From Dioscorea cayenensis subsp. rotundata (Eukaryota; Streptophyta; Magnoliopsida; Dioscoreales; Dioscoreaceae): a stretch of DNA of 64,000 nucleotides. A program made the translations under genes and the position numbers. This document shows, piece after piece, positions 30,443 through 43,350 of the stretch (the first letter of the stretch is position 1; each line of letters starts with the position of its first letter). Location of the stretch: NCBI RefSeq assembly GCF_009730915.1, contig NC_052473.1:16636100-16700099 (forward strand), given 5' to 3'. Below the pieces are notes generated by a model, which saw only the letters and a list, made by a program, of their open reading frames with translations, was not told the DNA's origin and searched no databases.

Positions 30443-33337
30443 TGAACTCTTTGTCTATTGGCACCAAATCCCTTGTATAAAATGTTCCTCTTTGTTAAAA
30501 AGAAAAAAGTTTGAAACCTAGTACAAACAGGACAAAAAGGTGCAAATATGTTAAAGGATTAACTTCGCCATGGGTATGTTACTCACACTAGCATGTGGCT
30601 TATTGATATTCCGTTAAAAAGAAAATTTGATAGAGGAGGAGAATTTATTAATTGGGATGATTTTATAATTTTACAAAGTATATATATATATTTTTAGGAG
30701 CTTTACATGTATACCCTTGTAAGAAAAAAACTTTAATATAAATGATTTTATAATTTTCCATTAAAAGTATATTAGACAGTTACTGGTTAACCCAATGATC
30801 ATCATCTGCAGAGATGGGCAAAGGCGCAAGGTCAAAACCTAGCACATGAGTGCTTGTTGTACAATAACAATATTGTAGAAGCATTGGCATGAAAATATAT
30901 TAGCTATGTTTGGTTCCTGAAAATGTTTTAGGTGTGCACAGCAAAAATTTCACTAGTGCACCTCATATCAATTTTTTGATAATCCTATGATAGGTGTTTG
31001 CCGTTATTTTTATTTTATTTTATTTTATTTTTTGTATTATGAATTGCCGCTTGTCCTCTTTGTCAAATATATATTATATATATACTAGTATAATTCCCTC
31101 GCTTCGCTTTGGAGGTTTTACAATTTTGATAGTCATCAAATATGAGTATTTGTGTGAAATAAATATTGATATAATTTTTATTTATAATATAGCAAAAACA
31201 TATAGTGTTTACTTTATCGAGTTCTGAAAGCAATCCCCATGGGAAGATTTTCATCATCATAGCCCATGCCCATCAAAACTTATCCATTCAAAACAATTGT
31301 AGTTAGATATATATTGTGTGTACCACTATGCAATTTGGAATTATGTAGCATACATGTAGATATCATAGCTGCATAACATTTGCATTAAATTTGCATTAAA
31401 TGAGCACGTGTAACCCTATTTGACTTGAGTCCTTCATAAAAGATGTTAAGCAGATCATACTATGAACATTCCAACAATGAGTAATACTAGGTAAAAAATT
31501 ATATTTAAGTTTTTTTAATTGTGATTAAATAAATATAAAGGGATAAACTAAGTGATGCTAAGCATAGTTTTCATTTTTCTTTTTTTATAATCACTTACAT
31601 CAAAATCTATTATAACAAAAGTTGAACTAATAATTTGTGTGTAATTCAAATAAAAAAATCTCAAAGTGTTACGATTCCAAATTTCACTACTTTATGTAGA
31701 ATGCTTTCAACCAATTATATTTTTTTTTGTGTGCACATTCATGGTTGAAATACAAATTAGTACAAAACTCAGTTATTATGCTTTTAAATTTGACAAGATA
31801 GATTAAAAAATATTTGGTACAATACTTAGTTTTTCATTATCTATAAATTTATCCAAATAAGAACATATCAAACATATGTGATGTTTGCAACAAAAGAAAC
31901 ACAATCCAACAACGAAAGAAATGAGCAATTAAATTATAAAATGTAGGAAAATAATGAAAAACTAACTAGTAACATTATAAACACAGGGGAGCATAAAATT
32001 CTTATACAAAAAACAAAGTTATGTCTAGAAAGAGAATTGTATGAATTGTATTAAAAGAGAAACCAACTTTAAAATTTGTTATTCATCTTCATTAAAATTT
32101 GGCTAAAATAAACACATTTATCATTTAATGTCTTTTATTTTAGTCTCTTCATTTTTTCTAGAACAACCTATCCATCTTCCCATAAACCTAACCTGTATGA
32201 TTTAATATATATGAAACTATTAGTATACCATTTTCACTAGTTTTTTATTAAAACAATTATTCACCAAAATGTATATCATGCTAAATTTGTTCAGATGATG
32301 AGTAAAAACATATGAAGAATATCGGATTAACTATTAAAATTTAGATTATTTTGCATATGTACTACTATAAAAGCACACAATTTGTTATCTTCTTCTATAA
32401 ATGTGCAATGTTACTGTTTTTCACACATACCTCTTGAAACTCCCAAATATAATGTAATGATTTTCACTTGCAAAAAATTATCAGTTTTCATCAAAGATTT
32501 TATTAAATATATGTTAAATCAATTTAATGCCCTTAACCAAATTAATAGCATTAAATTTTTTCTAATAACAATAATTAATTTACAATATGAGATTTTATAA
32601 ATAATATAGATTGATTGGAATTCGTTATATTCATTTAATTATAATTATAGAGTTTTACAAAGACAACTAAATTATAAAATGCTCTTTCACGGGGGTTTTT
32701 AAATATTATATATTCCTCTTGATTTTTTTTTTCAATTTCTCATATTTAATGTAATACAAAATAATTTTAAAATAATTAAGAAATATTTCAGCTTTCTATA
32801 ACTATAGGTTTGCATTGTAACAGCTTATTAAATATTTAATGGTTAAACAATCTACTCTTAACAAAATTAATAGCATAAAATATTTCCTATTAATAATAAT
32901 TAAATTACAACGTGCACTTTTTGAAATAATATCTTTTGATCAAAATTTGTTTTACTCAGTTAAATTATAGTTTTAAAGTTATTCAAATGGGGAAATTATA
33001 AAATGCTTTGTTTTTTTTAAATATTTTCTATTGGTCTTGTATTGGTTTTTTTATTTTATTTCCCATATTAAATGTAATATCAAATAAATATTTTTAAATA
33101 TTTTTTAAACAAAAAATTTTTAAAAAAAATTGGAAAGATTTCACTTTTCATAGAATATCAAATTTCATTGAAAGGTTTCTTTTTAATATAAAATCAATTT
33201 AATGCTTTTTTTAACAAAATTAATACCATTATATTTTTTTATTAACAACATCACAAAACAAATGAATAGGATTAAACATCTCCCATTACTAATATCACAT
33301 TTAATACAAACAAAATCTCAAAAAAATAATTTTAAAC
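30443..33337. other. AT-rich intergenic DNA
   Basis: Long AT-rich stretch without coding character. A TA/TTTTA-rich part lies near 31015-31090. Nothing recognised. Confidence 0.5.
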
Positions 33338-33339
33338 TA

Positions 33340-33600
33340 CTCCCTCCGTCATAAACCCATGTTCTTTTTTATCTGTCATTTTTTAATATAAAGAAGCATT
33401 TATTATTTTTTTTCCAAAGTTACCCTAACACTCTATTTAATTTTTTTCTTGAAATTTAATATGAGTGAGAAATGTGAAGATATAAATTAGGGATAATTTT
33501 GGAAAAATAACTATTTTTTTATTAAATTATGTGAAATAACCAACTTTCTTGGTATGTAAGATTCGGTTATTCATGATAGATACAAAAGGAACGGAGGGAG
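33340..33600. mobile_element. Stowaway (Tc1/mariner) MITE
   Basis: Left end CTCCCTCCGT and right end ACGGAGGGAG are the classic Stowaway ends, flanked by TA at 33338-33339 and 33601-33602. 261 bp. Confidence 0.92.
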
Positions 33601-33775
33601 TATTTTAAATGTTTGTATAGATGAGTGTGATGGACTAGAAACACGGAAATAAAGAGTGAGAGCTTTCACATCTTTTCCTCTTTAATTTGGTTATTGTGTT
33701 CATTTTCTTTATTAATTTTATAATATTTAATAAAAGGACGAGAGATATGTGATGGGCAAATTATTTCAGTGAGTA

Positions 33776-34213
33776 TTTAAGTTTGGGCTTATATCAGTTT
33801 GAGCACTAACTTTCAATTATATCAAAATGAATACTAAATTTTAATTTCATGGGTAATTGGGGATTTCTGGTGATGTGGATGCTGGAAAGCTTGCGTGATG
33901 CCCTGGGTCCACATAACCGACTCGACAACTAATCTACTTAACAAATTGATAGAAGAGGGTCGACATGTACATGGATTTAGGGCATTCACGTAAGTTTTTT
34001 TGGCGTCTGCATCACCAAGGGTTGAGTTGGTGAGTCGGTGATGAGGACTCAGAGTATTCACATAAGCTTTTATGTATTCACATCACTAAAAACTCACCGA
34101 AGATCTTTAAATACCTTGCCAGAGAAATAAAATTAAATTTGATGTTTATTTTAATACAAATAGAAAATTAGTATTCAAACTGGTATAAACTATAAAGCCA
34201 AACTTAAGTACAC
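33776..34213. mobile_element. MITE with long inverted repeats
   Basis: The left arm TTAAGTTTGGGCTTATATCA is mirrored at the right by the inverse of TTAAGTTTGGCTTTATAGTT, with similarity continuing about 70 bp inward (CAGTTTGAGCACTAA / CAGTTTGAATACTAA). It ends about 170 bp before the DUF1068 start codon and may therefore overlap that gene's promoter. Confidence 0.65.
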
Positions 34214-34385
34214 ATGTGAAGAATTTGAACCGATCTGTGAGACAAAGCATGGTGTGAAGAGAGAGACAGAGAGGGTGCAGCCAACGAGCTCAAAGAAAAG
34301 GAAAAAAAGGTGCCATTTTTATAATAGAAATCTCAAAGAACACCGAGTGAGAGAGCTCTCTACAAGAAGAGGAGAGAAGAAGACG

Positions 34386-37300
34386 ATGTCGAGCTCGTCT
34401 CGGCGTTCCGGGGCCTGCGTGCGCTGCTGCCTCGTGCTCTGCGCCGTCGCCTCAGCCCTCTGCGTCTCTGCTCCCGCCCTCTACTGGCGCTTCAACAAGA
34501 CCCTCGCCTCCTCGAAATCATCCTGCCCTCCTTGCGTCTGTGACTGTCCCCCTCCCCTGTCCCTCCACAACATCGCCCCCGGTGAGCCGGATCCTTCTCT
34601 TCTTTTTTGTACCTCTGTTTCGCCTCTTTGATTCACGCCCTTACTGATTTACGCCGTTCTTGTAGCTGTGAATTTAGGGTTCTTTTTTTCCGATATTTCT
34701 CGAATTTTGCCGCTTGCTTTCGATTCGCATGTTGTGATTTTAGATCTAGTCGCATTTGATGCTATTTGGAGAGTTTGTGTTCGATCCTTGTTGAATTTTA
34801 AAATTAGGCAAGAAAGCTGTGATCTTTTGAGTAACGATAGCTTGAGATGATGGTGGTGATGCTTGTTGATGTGATTTTTTATCTTTATATGGATCCCAAT
34901 CCAGGATTTTCAGAATTGCAATTGCTCTGAATTGTTTCCTTTTTTTGAATTTGATTTTTATTTACTGGAATTGCTTTTCTAGATCCTTGTGCTTGGGTTA
35001 GTGTTGAATAGTTTTGATTATGTTTTACCAGGTCTTGCCTAAACTAATAGAGAATGTGTGTTTTGATCATCACTGAATAGCATGATAGGGTCAGTGAGAG
35101 AACCACAGCAAAATACATATTCATGGCATCAAAGCTCTTTTCAAAGTACGAATAGTATATTCTTCGATAATTTAGATGCACGGGAAAACCATTCTTCGGT
35201 TGACCTTATAGCGGTGTGGTGACTAACTAATGGGATGTTCAGTACCATGGTGGTGGCAATAGAGGAACCTATGTTTTAATGTGAACTTACATTTCTCACT
35301 ATGGCAATTTTTTCTTATTATATTTTTAATTTTAATTTTATTTTTTGGTGAAGTGGAAGTAGGTTAGAAGACGCAGGCCTTATGCTGTTCAAATGCTTTT
35401 AGGAATGAGTATGTTTCATTGGAGATGTTTATTTTTTTAGGCTTAATATGAGATATTGAAAAATATGACTCTTAATGGCCAGCCAAAACCTACCAGTTCA
35501 TCATCTATGTAGTCAAGAAGTTGTGCTTTGGTCAAAATCTAATTTTCTATAGCCTTGCGGATACCTATTATGGTCTTCTGATTTTGTACTTTACTTTTGC
35601 AATGTCTTTGTGGCCAATTAGATGCCATAGGATTTCACCTTTTTAAATGGAACTCCTTGCTCATATCTTTTCATTCCGAGGTTCACAGTATTCTCATTTC
35701 TGTTTTTACACCATTCTCTGAATACTACTTGATGTTGTCATGTCACCTACTACAAAGTAAAACATGCATGGCATGGCGGTTTCTTTATCCAGACATAATA
35801 CTTTCATCTGTATATTTTGTCTTAAATTCCAGATTCTTTTGATCAATTTATTTTTTTTAATTAATATTAACTTTATTTGCAATTTTCTTTTGCAGGATTA
35901 GTCAACCTTTCTGTTTCAGGTCTGTGCTTTGTACTCATCCTGATGAATACTACTCTTTGTTTGAATAAGTTGAAAGATTTTCTTTAGATGAAAAGCTTGT
36001 CTTATTATTGAATAAATTAGATGCATAGATCCCCACCACGGTTTTGGCACCTTGTGCATTTTGCATTGCATTTGGTATAGAGTAGAAAGTGTCTACGTTA
36101 AAAATTCTTCTATGAGCCTCTACACATTATTTTCTTCCTAAGACCCTGTCACAGATTAGTGGACAAGGATAACTGAGATATAACTCTATCAGGTTTAATC
36201 ATTAGAGGTTTTGGATATACTGCCAGAATCATAGTTGTCATCAAACATTTAAGAACTTTTAGCATGGACAATATTGTGGGGTACATTTGTGTCATGAGGA
36301 GGGACATCTGTGTATAGTTTCCTATCCTATCTTGTTTTCTCATCTCCAACATGCACCTCACATTTGTGAGAAATCAATGCCTGAATACAACTTCCTTGAT
36401 GTAATGACAAGTAAATTAACATCCCTAAAGGCTATTTGTCCGAGGTACAACCGTACAACTATATTATAGGATGCCTACCATCTGTGTCCTATGTTGATCA
36501 AAATTCTCCAAATAATTGGGGACTATTAGGGACTCTAGTCTTATATATACTATTGTCACAAATTAATTTTACTCATTATTCTTGTTGCCTATTATTTTGA
36601 ATTCAATTGCTATTTTAGCTTTTGTTTGATGTGAGTAAAATTTTATCACAATCATACTATGATCTTTTCTGCTATGAAATATTTTCGTTTTCCTAACCTA
36701 GCCATAAGGGGACAAGGGAAACTAATTGGCCCCTTGCATTGTTGTTTCCTGCTAGAGAGCTAAAAATAACTTATGATTGACAATGTCCTTGATAGTGGTA
36801 ATTTAGAATGTGGGGGTGAAAGCCTACGTAAGTGGTGAACTCTTCAAAAAAATATTGCTATAACACCTATGCAACTATTTATGAGGAAAAAGAATGATTG
36901 GGAGGAATCATCTTCCACTCTGTTTTGTTGTTCAACAATGATGATTGCAATGTTAAGGGTCAATCTTGAAACTGGAATTACTGAACATATCTCGCTCAAA
37001 CCTTTTATTGGCATCTTCTGGCTTCCTAATTGTGTCATACAAAAGGCCCAAAATCTTGGAGAGACTATTTAAATGTGAAACCAGAAATGATCTTGTGTCT
37101 GTTAATTGTCTTCAGCTTCTCTTGATTTGCCATCTTATTTGTGTGTTGCTTCCTCCAGTGGACCAGTAGAATTAAAACTGAATGTGTACTAAATTGTTGC
37201 CAAGGTTTTGTTGACGATACTTTCTAGAGCCAAAAATCATTTCTGATAGCTTGATAGGACAATCTGACAAAAAAATTGAAATGGTTGAAAAGAAAGGATT

Positions 37301-38316
37301 GGATATAAAGCAGCTGGTAAACAGGAGATCCAGTAATTATGGTTAAGTGCTGTTGACTAGGATTATTTTTTATGGGATGTGAAATTCCATAGAACAAGTA
37401 TGTATGGTCAGTAGGTTTGTGTTGTTTCCTATCTGTTTTGGATTTTATAATATGTGGAATTTCGCAAAAGACACTTCTCACATTTTGTCTGCTTGTTTGT
37501 CCTCATCTTGACTTGATCAGCCACTTGTGTTATCAAGCAAGTCTTATGTTGTATCTATTTTAAGTTCTTTTGCCTGATCAGATGGATTTAATTTGTTGGT
37601 CAAAGAATTAGCTATCGATTATGGGTGAGAATTTGTAACCATCTCTGAAGTTCTGTGAGAAATTAAAGAATACACTGAGATGAAATCAAACTTTCCAGTT
37701 TGAGAAAAATTGAGGTGATAAGAAAGATAGATTGTGTCTTCGAAGAATTTATGTATAGAAAGTTTAAGGCATCATCAATCTGATTACTTCAAGTTTATGT
37801 TGTTGGTGTTGGATGGTTACAAGAATAATAATTTGAAGGTACATGACTTCAATTCGAATGACTTTAGATTGTATATTATGTCAAGTAATAATGGTTCAGA
37901 ATCATAACTGAAGAATCCTGGCATGTGTGAGCATTGTTATCACTTTATGCTCGGTTTAATTGTTATGCTGAAATTTTTTTACATGCAATGTTGATATTGT
38001 TTCTACATAAACAGATTGTGGGAAACATGATCCTGAGCTCAACCAGGAAATGGAAAAGCAGTTTGTGGATTTGGTCACTGAGGAACTAAAATTACAAGAG
38101 GCCGTTGCAGAGGAACATTCACATCACATGAATGCCACACTTGTCGAAGCGAAAAGATTAGCTTCTCAGTACCAGATCGAGGCCGAGAAATGCAATGTTG
38201 CCACAGAGACTTGTGAGGGGGCCCGAGAAAGATCGGAGGCATTGCTGACGAAGGAGAAGAAGATCACTGCTCTATGGGAACGGCGGGCGCGCCAACTAGG
38301 CTGGCAAGGAGTGTAG
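34386..38316 (+). CDS. DUF1068 family protein (173 aa, three exons)
   Basis: Exons 34386-34581, 35896-35919 and 38015-38316 join in frame at GT-AG borders to a 173-residue product. Seen: a short N-terminus, one hydrophobic segment (about 14-33, CCLVLCAVASALCV), a Cys/Pro-rich stretch (CPPCVCDCPPP, 47-57), then a charged helical tail likely to form a coiled coil (about 80-165; EMEKQFVDLVTEELKLQEAV, ending LWERRARQLGWQGV). This layout and the EELKLQEAVAEEH and LWE.RARQ.GW signatures are those of plant DUF1068 proteins, small single-pass membrane proteins of unknown biochemical role. Exon 2 is a 24-nt microexon encoding GLVNLSVS. An in-frame ATG at 34254 would add 44 basic residues; I chose 34386 because the family starts there and the upstream part looks like leader. 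Exon 1 is GC-rich, exon 3 is not. The next gene is convergent. Confidence 0.93.
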
Positions 38317-39225
38317 AAAATAGGTGCACATCGTGCTTGCTTGTCTACAATTGACTGAAAAACTAAATTATTCTATTAGAAATGCATACATCCTTGGATA
38401 AATGTCTTCTTTCCTCACTTTGCAATTTGTAAATCTTCATGCTGAATTTTCTGTTACTACCAAAAAATTGGCACTTCTTTTTTCTTTCGAGAAATGTGGG
38501 CAAGTCACAGGTATGAACATTATGAACATTAAATATTTGATTTGGCAGAGAAATGAAATGTTAATTCTTCAATTGTTATGAGTGGTTCTATTGCAAATTA
38601 TTGTTGTTTATTATATTAAGCATTTTATTATCAGAAAAAAAAATGATTTTAGTTAAAAGGAATTTGGCCAGGTTCCAAGCATCCTGTGATGATGAGATTA
38701 TTGTATAAAGTTTTTAAATTTTAGTTTAAAATATCAAAAATTTCAAGAGATGGAAAGTTAATCAAAATTGAAGGAATGGGTTGCAAATAAAATCCTCTAA
38801 AAAGTAAATTAAGAGGAGGATTATTGTGTGAAATTATAAAGTGAAAAACATCCAAACAAAGGTGTGTATTTGTGAATGGTTTTATTTTTGTTTATTTTAG
38901 TATTGGAAGAATAATACCCTGAAAGTTCAGAATTAATTTCAAGAAACAATGTCAAAGAGCATGCTAGTTGGAACCAACTCTAAATCTAATTCAGGCTATT
39001 ATGAATTTATATAAAGATTCACTATACAACCATTGTCTCTATTCTTTTTGTTTCACTAAATATCAGATGAAAATTTTTGTTTCATGATATCTCTACTTCT
39101 TAATATCACATGAATTTTGTTTTTTCTTTTTTTTTTTCTGTCTTATTATGTCCAAAGTAAAATTCCAACTTAATTTTCTATTAAAAATAATAGAAAAATA
39201 CAACCATTTTGATCAAAGGAATCAG
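38317..39225. other. Convergent intergenic region
   Basis: Holds the 3' ends of the DUF1068 gene and the hydrolase gene. AT-rich; no further gene seen. Confidence 0.6.
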
Positions 39226-42200
39226 TCATCTCTTTCCAAATCTCAAGCATTTGTTGTGCTTTACTTCAGTTATAGTTGAAGTTGGTGGATTGTTCTGCTT
39301 CCTTGACTTCACCAGTGAGAGTTTTTCCATCGAAACGATGAACTTTCGAAGATGCTTTATGTATTCAGGATATGTCTCTAAGTTGCAATGACCTCCACCT
39401 TTGATCCATAACGGATCGTATTTTTCATTCGATAGTTCCCATAGACGCTTTCCGTGTGAAAAATCGACTATATCGTCTGCAGTTCCCTGCAGATATAATC
39501 ATTTGACAAGTATTTTTATAAGTTCAGAAGATAACTGATTACATGATCATCAACTCAAATTGGTACAAAGAATTATATAGACATTTTCTGCTAGCATACC
39601 ACCAAAACACATTTTAAAATTTTCGCAAAATAGGAAACATAAACGAAGAAAATAGAACTCACATGAATAACAAGGACGTGGCAGTTGACTTGTCGTATCT
39701 TGTCTATGTTCTGCGAAAAATCGATATTGTCAAAATACATCAATAATTTAACAGTACAAACATTCAAGGGAAAAAAAAAGAAAGAAAAATACGGCGCAAT
39801 TATTAAACAACACTTACTTTGAAGATATCAAACCAAAATGTCATCTTCACCGGATACAAGACTCGTATGCCCGAGAGAATTGCACTATGAAGAACGACGC
39901 CTCTGAGTTTCTGCAAACGAGCCGCTAAGTGTAGTGTCGGTCCACTGCCAACAGATTGGCCATACAAAATCAAGTCCTCCTGTTTTATGCCGTACTCCCT
40001 CTTCAAGCAATCATACACAGCTTCTATGTCGTAGTATGTGTTGAATTCAGATGGCTTCAAGATACAAGAATGAAAAAAATACTCTAGTTAGATGTTGTAT
40101 TAAGAAATAGTTTATGTGGGTAGAGAAGAAGTTTACATGGATCACAGAAAAAAGTTAAGATGCCTGCGATTGAAACAATTCCCTGACATTTTATTGCAAA
40201 AATATACTAAATTTATCAAAACAATGAGTTTGCCGGTAGACTAGACAGTTCCAACAGGTAGTGACATTTATATGAAAATGAGAGTTATATTTTAATAGCA
40301 GAGTACTTCATAACAAATTTATCTAATACAGTTTAATCTTTCTTCACACAAGTATTGTAGTGCTAGATATGATTTTTAAACAAGTGATGACTACAAATGT
40401 ATCTTGTGAGTAAGAAGCCTGCGATTGAAACAATTCCCGACATTTTATTGCAAAAATATACAAAATTTATCAAATCAATGAGGTTGCCGATAGACTAGAC
40501 AGTTCCAACAGGTAGAGACATTTATATGAAAATGAGAGTTATATTTTAATAGCAGAGTACTTCATAACAATTTTATCTAATACGGTTTAATCTTTCGTGA
40601 CACAAGTATTATAGTGCTAGATATGATTTCTAAACAAGTGATGATGGCTACAAATGTATCTTGTGAGTAAGATAATCACAAAGAGATGTTTACCTTCCCA
40701 GTTGAGGCTCCATAACCTGAATAGTCATAACTGCAAAAGAGTTTTAAAAGTTATATATCAATTTTGAGATACACAAGAACTCAATTATTGCTATTTTTTT
40801 TCGGAAATTGAGCATCAAGAAATTAATAGGATCATGACATGATCTACGTGTCATGACTTGGACCCAGACACAAAAATAAATAAGAAAAAAAGGAACAACA
40901 TGATGTTACATACAGACCAAACATGACATCAAAGCGAAGTCAGCTAACAAGGAAAACAAAGTATGTGTTTCATAAAAGGAAATCCCTTTGACAGAATAGG
41001 AACAAGAAAACTAGCAAGAACAAAGCAACCAAAACAATAGACAATAAGCATGACAGTGAAGAAAAAAGTTGATAAAAATAAAAATAAAAGTATTAAGTTT
41101 GTACAAAGAAAATCCACTAAACCAAACAGAAATAAGAAAACTAGCAAGCACAGCAAGCACATGACAAGATTTAGTATTCACACCACTGCCCCACTCAAAA
41201 CAAACAACACAAAGTTTACAAAACCAAACATGATGTAGAAGCAAAAGCTTTCCTTTTAAAAATAACAAGATTCCATAATGAACAGAAAAAAACATAAACA
41301 ATCAATTGACCAACCAAAAACAAGGTAAGGATAAGACAAGCTGCAATTTTACCAACTAGAGCAATTTGTCAACTAACCACAAGTCCATAACAGGTGCTTA
41401 GTAATTACATCATAAATTTATTTGCAAAATGGTCCTTTTTCGGTACTGATTGCTCCACAGTAGTTAGCTAAACTCAGTATCTAAGATGCCAAACAAAACT
41501 AAGAAGCCAGCCTGGAAAAACACATAAGCTTGCGTGCAATTGAATATAATACTCAAAGCACTAAGTATTGGTTTCCCCTGAATTAACTAGAAGTCTGCCA
41601 TCAAGGAAGAACTCTGTACTCGCACATGAAGCATAAAAAAAGAGGAAAAAACTTGGTGGGTGGTGAATAGAAAAAAGGAGAATGTCAAAATATGCAAATA
41701 AATTAATAAAGATTAAATTTTGTAGTTTTCAATGGAGACATTAATCTAACAATACTTTACATAAACCCAATCATAATTATGCAACATCCTAATTATCTGA
41801 ATCTACAAAAAGTGTCTAGAAGACAAAAACAACCAACATAGAAATCAAAGAGTGGGCTAATACAAAACTGATAGAAACCAATACTCAACAAAATTATTGA
41901 TTAAGTTCTTAAAAAAGAAACATCAAGGTTCATCCTATTTGCAAAATACTCTTCATCAATTATGCACATAAATCAGATTAGACAACAATCAACTAACACC
42001 TACTCTGCAGACAAAACACCATATGCTAAATCCAAAGCTACCATACCAGAACTATGGAATCAATTTTAATAAAAAGGTTGGTACAAAAAAAAAAGAATAA
42101 CCATAACAAGGACAACTAAGCCATAATTCTGAAAAACATGCTGTTTAGGCGCACTAACATTTTAGAAAAATATATATATATATATATATAAATGATCAAT

Positions 42201-43164
42201 CACACCAAATCTCCAACAACCCTTCATTCTGTTCAACTTGAGAACATCTAAACAAGATCCAAATGAAATAAGAGCACCGAAGGAGAAAAGGACACAACAT
42301 GTAAGACAAATAAGAAAATCACACAAAATGTAACTTTTCAGTTTTTTATTTCCGTCTCTCATCCAAAAAAATTACATCAAGTCCAAAGAAAACCAGGCTC
42401 AATAATGGAAAAACAGAAGAAAAAAAACAGCAAAATTATATATAAAAAAAGGAGCACCAAATCCACCAATAAAGCATCAAACTTTAAGCTTTAAAAACAC
42501 GATTTTTCTTCTTCTTCTTTTTGTTTTTTATTTATTGTCCTCCCAAAAGCTGGATTAAGAATAGAAATTTCAACATGAGAAACACAACCATGTGATAGAA
42601 CTTCTCATTTCCATACTCTAATCACATTGAAACTTGAAATTCTATAAAATCAAAACCACAAAAAATTTAAAAAAAAAAAACAATTTTTTTTCACAAAAAT
42701 CTTAAAGCGTTCCAGAAAAAGAATATCTCAAATAGATACACATGAAAATCCCAAACAAACAGAAGACCCAAAACCAAAAATAAAAAATAAAAAATAAATC
42801 CAGAAAACCCATTAAAAAGAAGAAGAAGAAGAAGAGAAACAAACTAAAATCGAACGAACCTCATAATGTTAACGCGGAGGTGAGCTCTAAGCTCGAGAAA
42901 GAGATCAAGCATCTGGCCAAGATCAGCAGCGTTACCATGGGAGTACAAGAGGGTGAACCGCGCGGAAGGATGCCGCCAAAACGTAGCAACAACCCGATTC
43001 CCAGCACGCGTCTCCACAAGATGCACGTCAACGTTTCTATCAACCCCAAGCCCAGACAAGCAAAGCCGGCCATCCTCCCCACCCTCTCTAAACACCTCAT
43101 AAGTCGGCGGTTCAGGCGGGAAGAAGGCGAAACGGGCAGCCACCGAGGAGGTGACGTTCCCCAT
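39226..43164 (-). CDS. ABHD17-like alpha/beta hydrolase (probable protein de-S-acylase, 295 aa)
   Basis: Five exons on the minus strand: 43164-42860, 40730-40694, 40054-39818, 39710-39663 and 39486-39226, all with GT-AG borders and consistent phase. The product starts MGNVTSSVAARFAFFPPEPP, as plant ABHD17-like proteins do. Visible catalytic features: HGNA oxyanion motif (76-79), YDYSGYGAS (about 103-111), nucleophile Ser148 in GQSVGSGP, Asp213 in GTADD and His242 in GGGHCN, so the triad is complete. Animal ABHD17 and Arabidopsis ABAPT relatives remove palmitate from membrane proteins; that role is inferred by family. There is no signal peptide; it is probably cytosolic or membrane-associated. 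Two ATGs are adjacent (43167, 43164); the second gives the family's usual start. Exon 1 is GC-rich. Intron 2 carries a 255-bp tandem duplication. Confidence 0.94.
40162..40672. repeat. 255-bp tandem duplication in a hydrolase intron
   Basis: Copies at 40162-40416 and 40417-40672 both begin GCCTGCGATTGAAACAATTC and end CTTGTGAGTAAGA, with few differences. The second ends 21 bp from the 37-nt exon 2. Confidence 0.9.
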
Positions 43165-43350
43165 CACCGGCGGCGATGTCGGTCGTGGTCTCCGGCACCG
43201 TGGGGTGGTCTAGATCCCATGCATGATAGGTGTTTGTTGAAATGACGGAGATAAGAGATTTAATTAAGGAAAATTGGATCCGTTTGGAACGGCACAAGCA
43301 CCAACAGCACAGGACATAAGAAAGAGAGAGAGAGAGAGGGATGGATATCT
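43165..43350 (-). promoter_or_regulatory. Upstream region of the hydrolase gene
   Basis: Probable 5' UTR and proximal promoter, with a (GA)n tract at 43326-43338. No clear TATA box identified. Confidence 0.35.

Noticed and set aside
41011..41301. Phe/Leu-rich frames in hydrolase intron 1
   Set aside because: Arise from A/T-rich intron DNA; exon phases on both sides agree with splicing it out.
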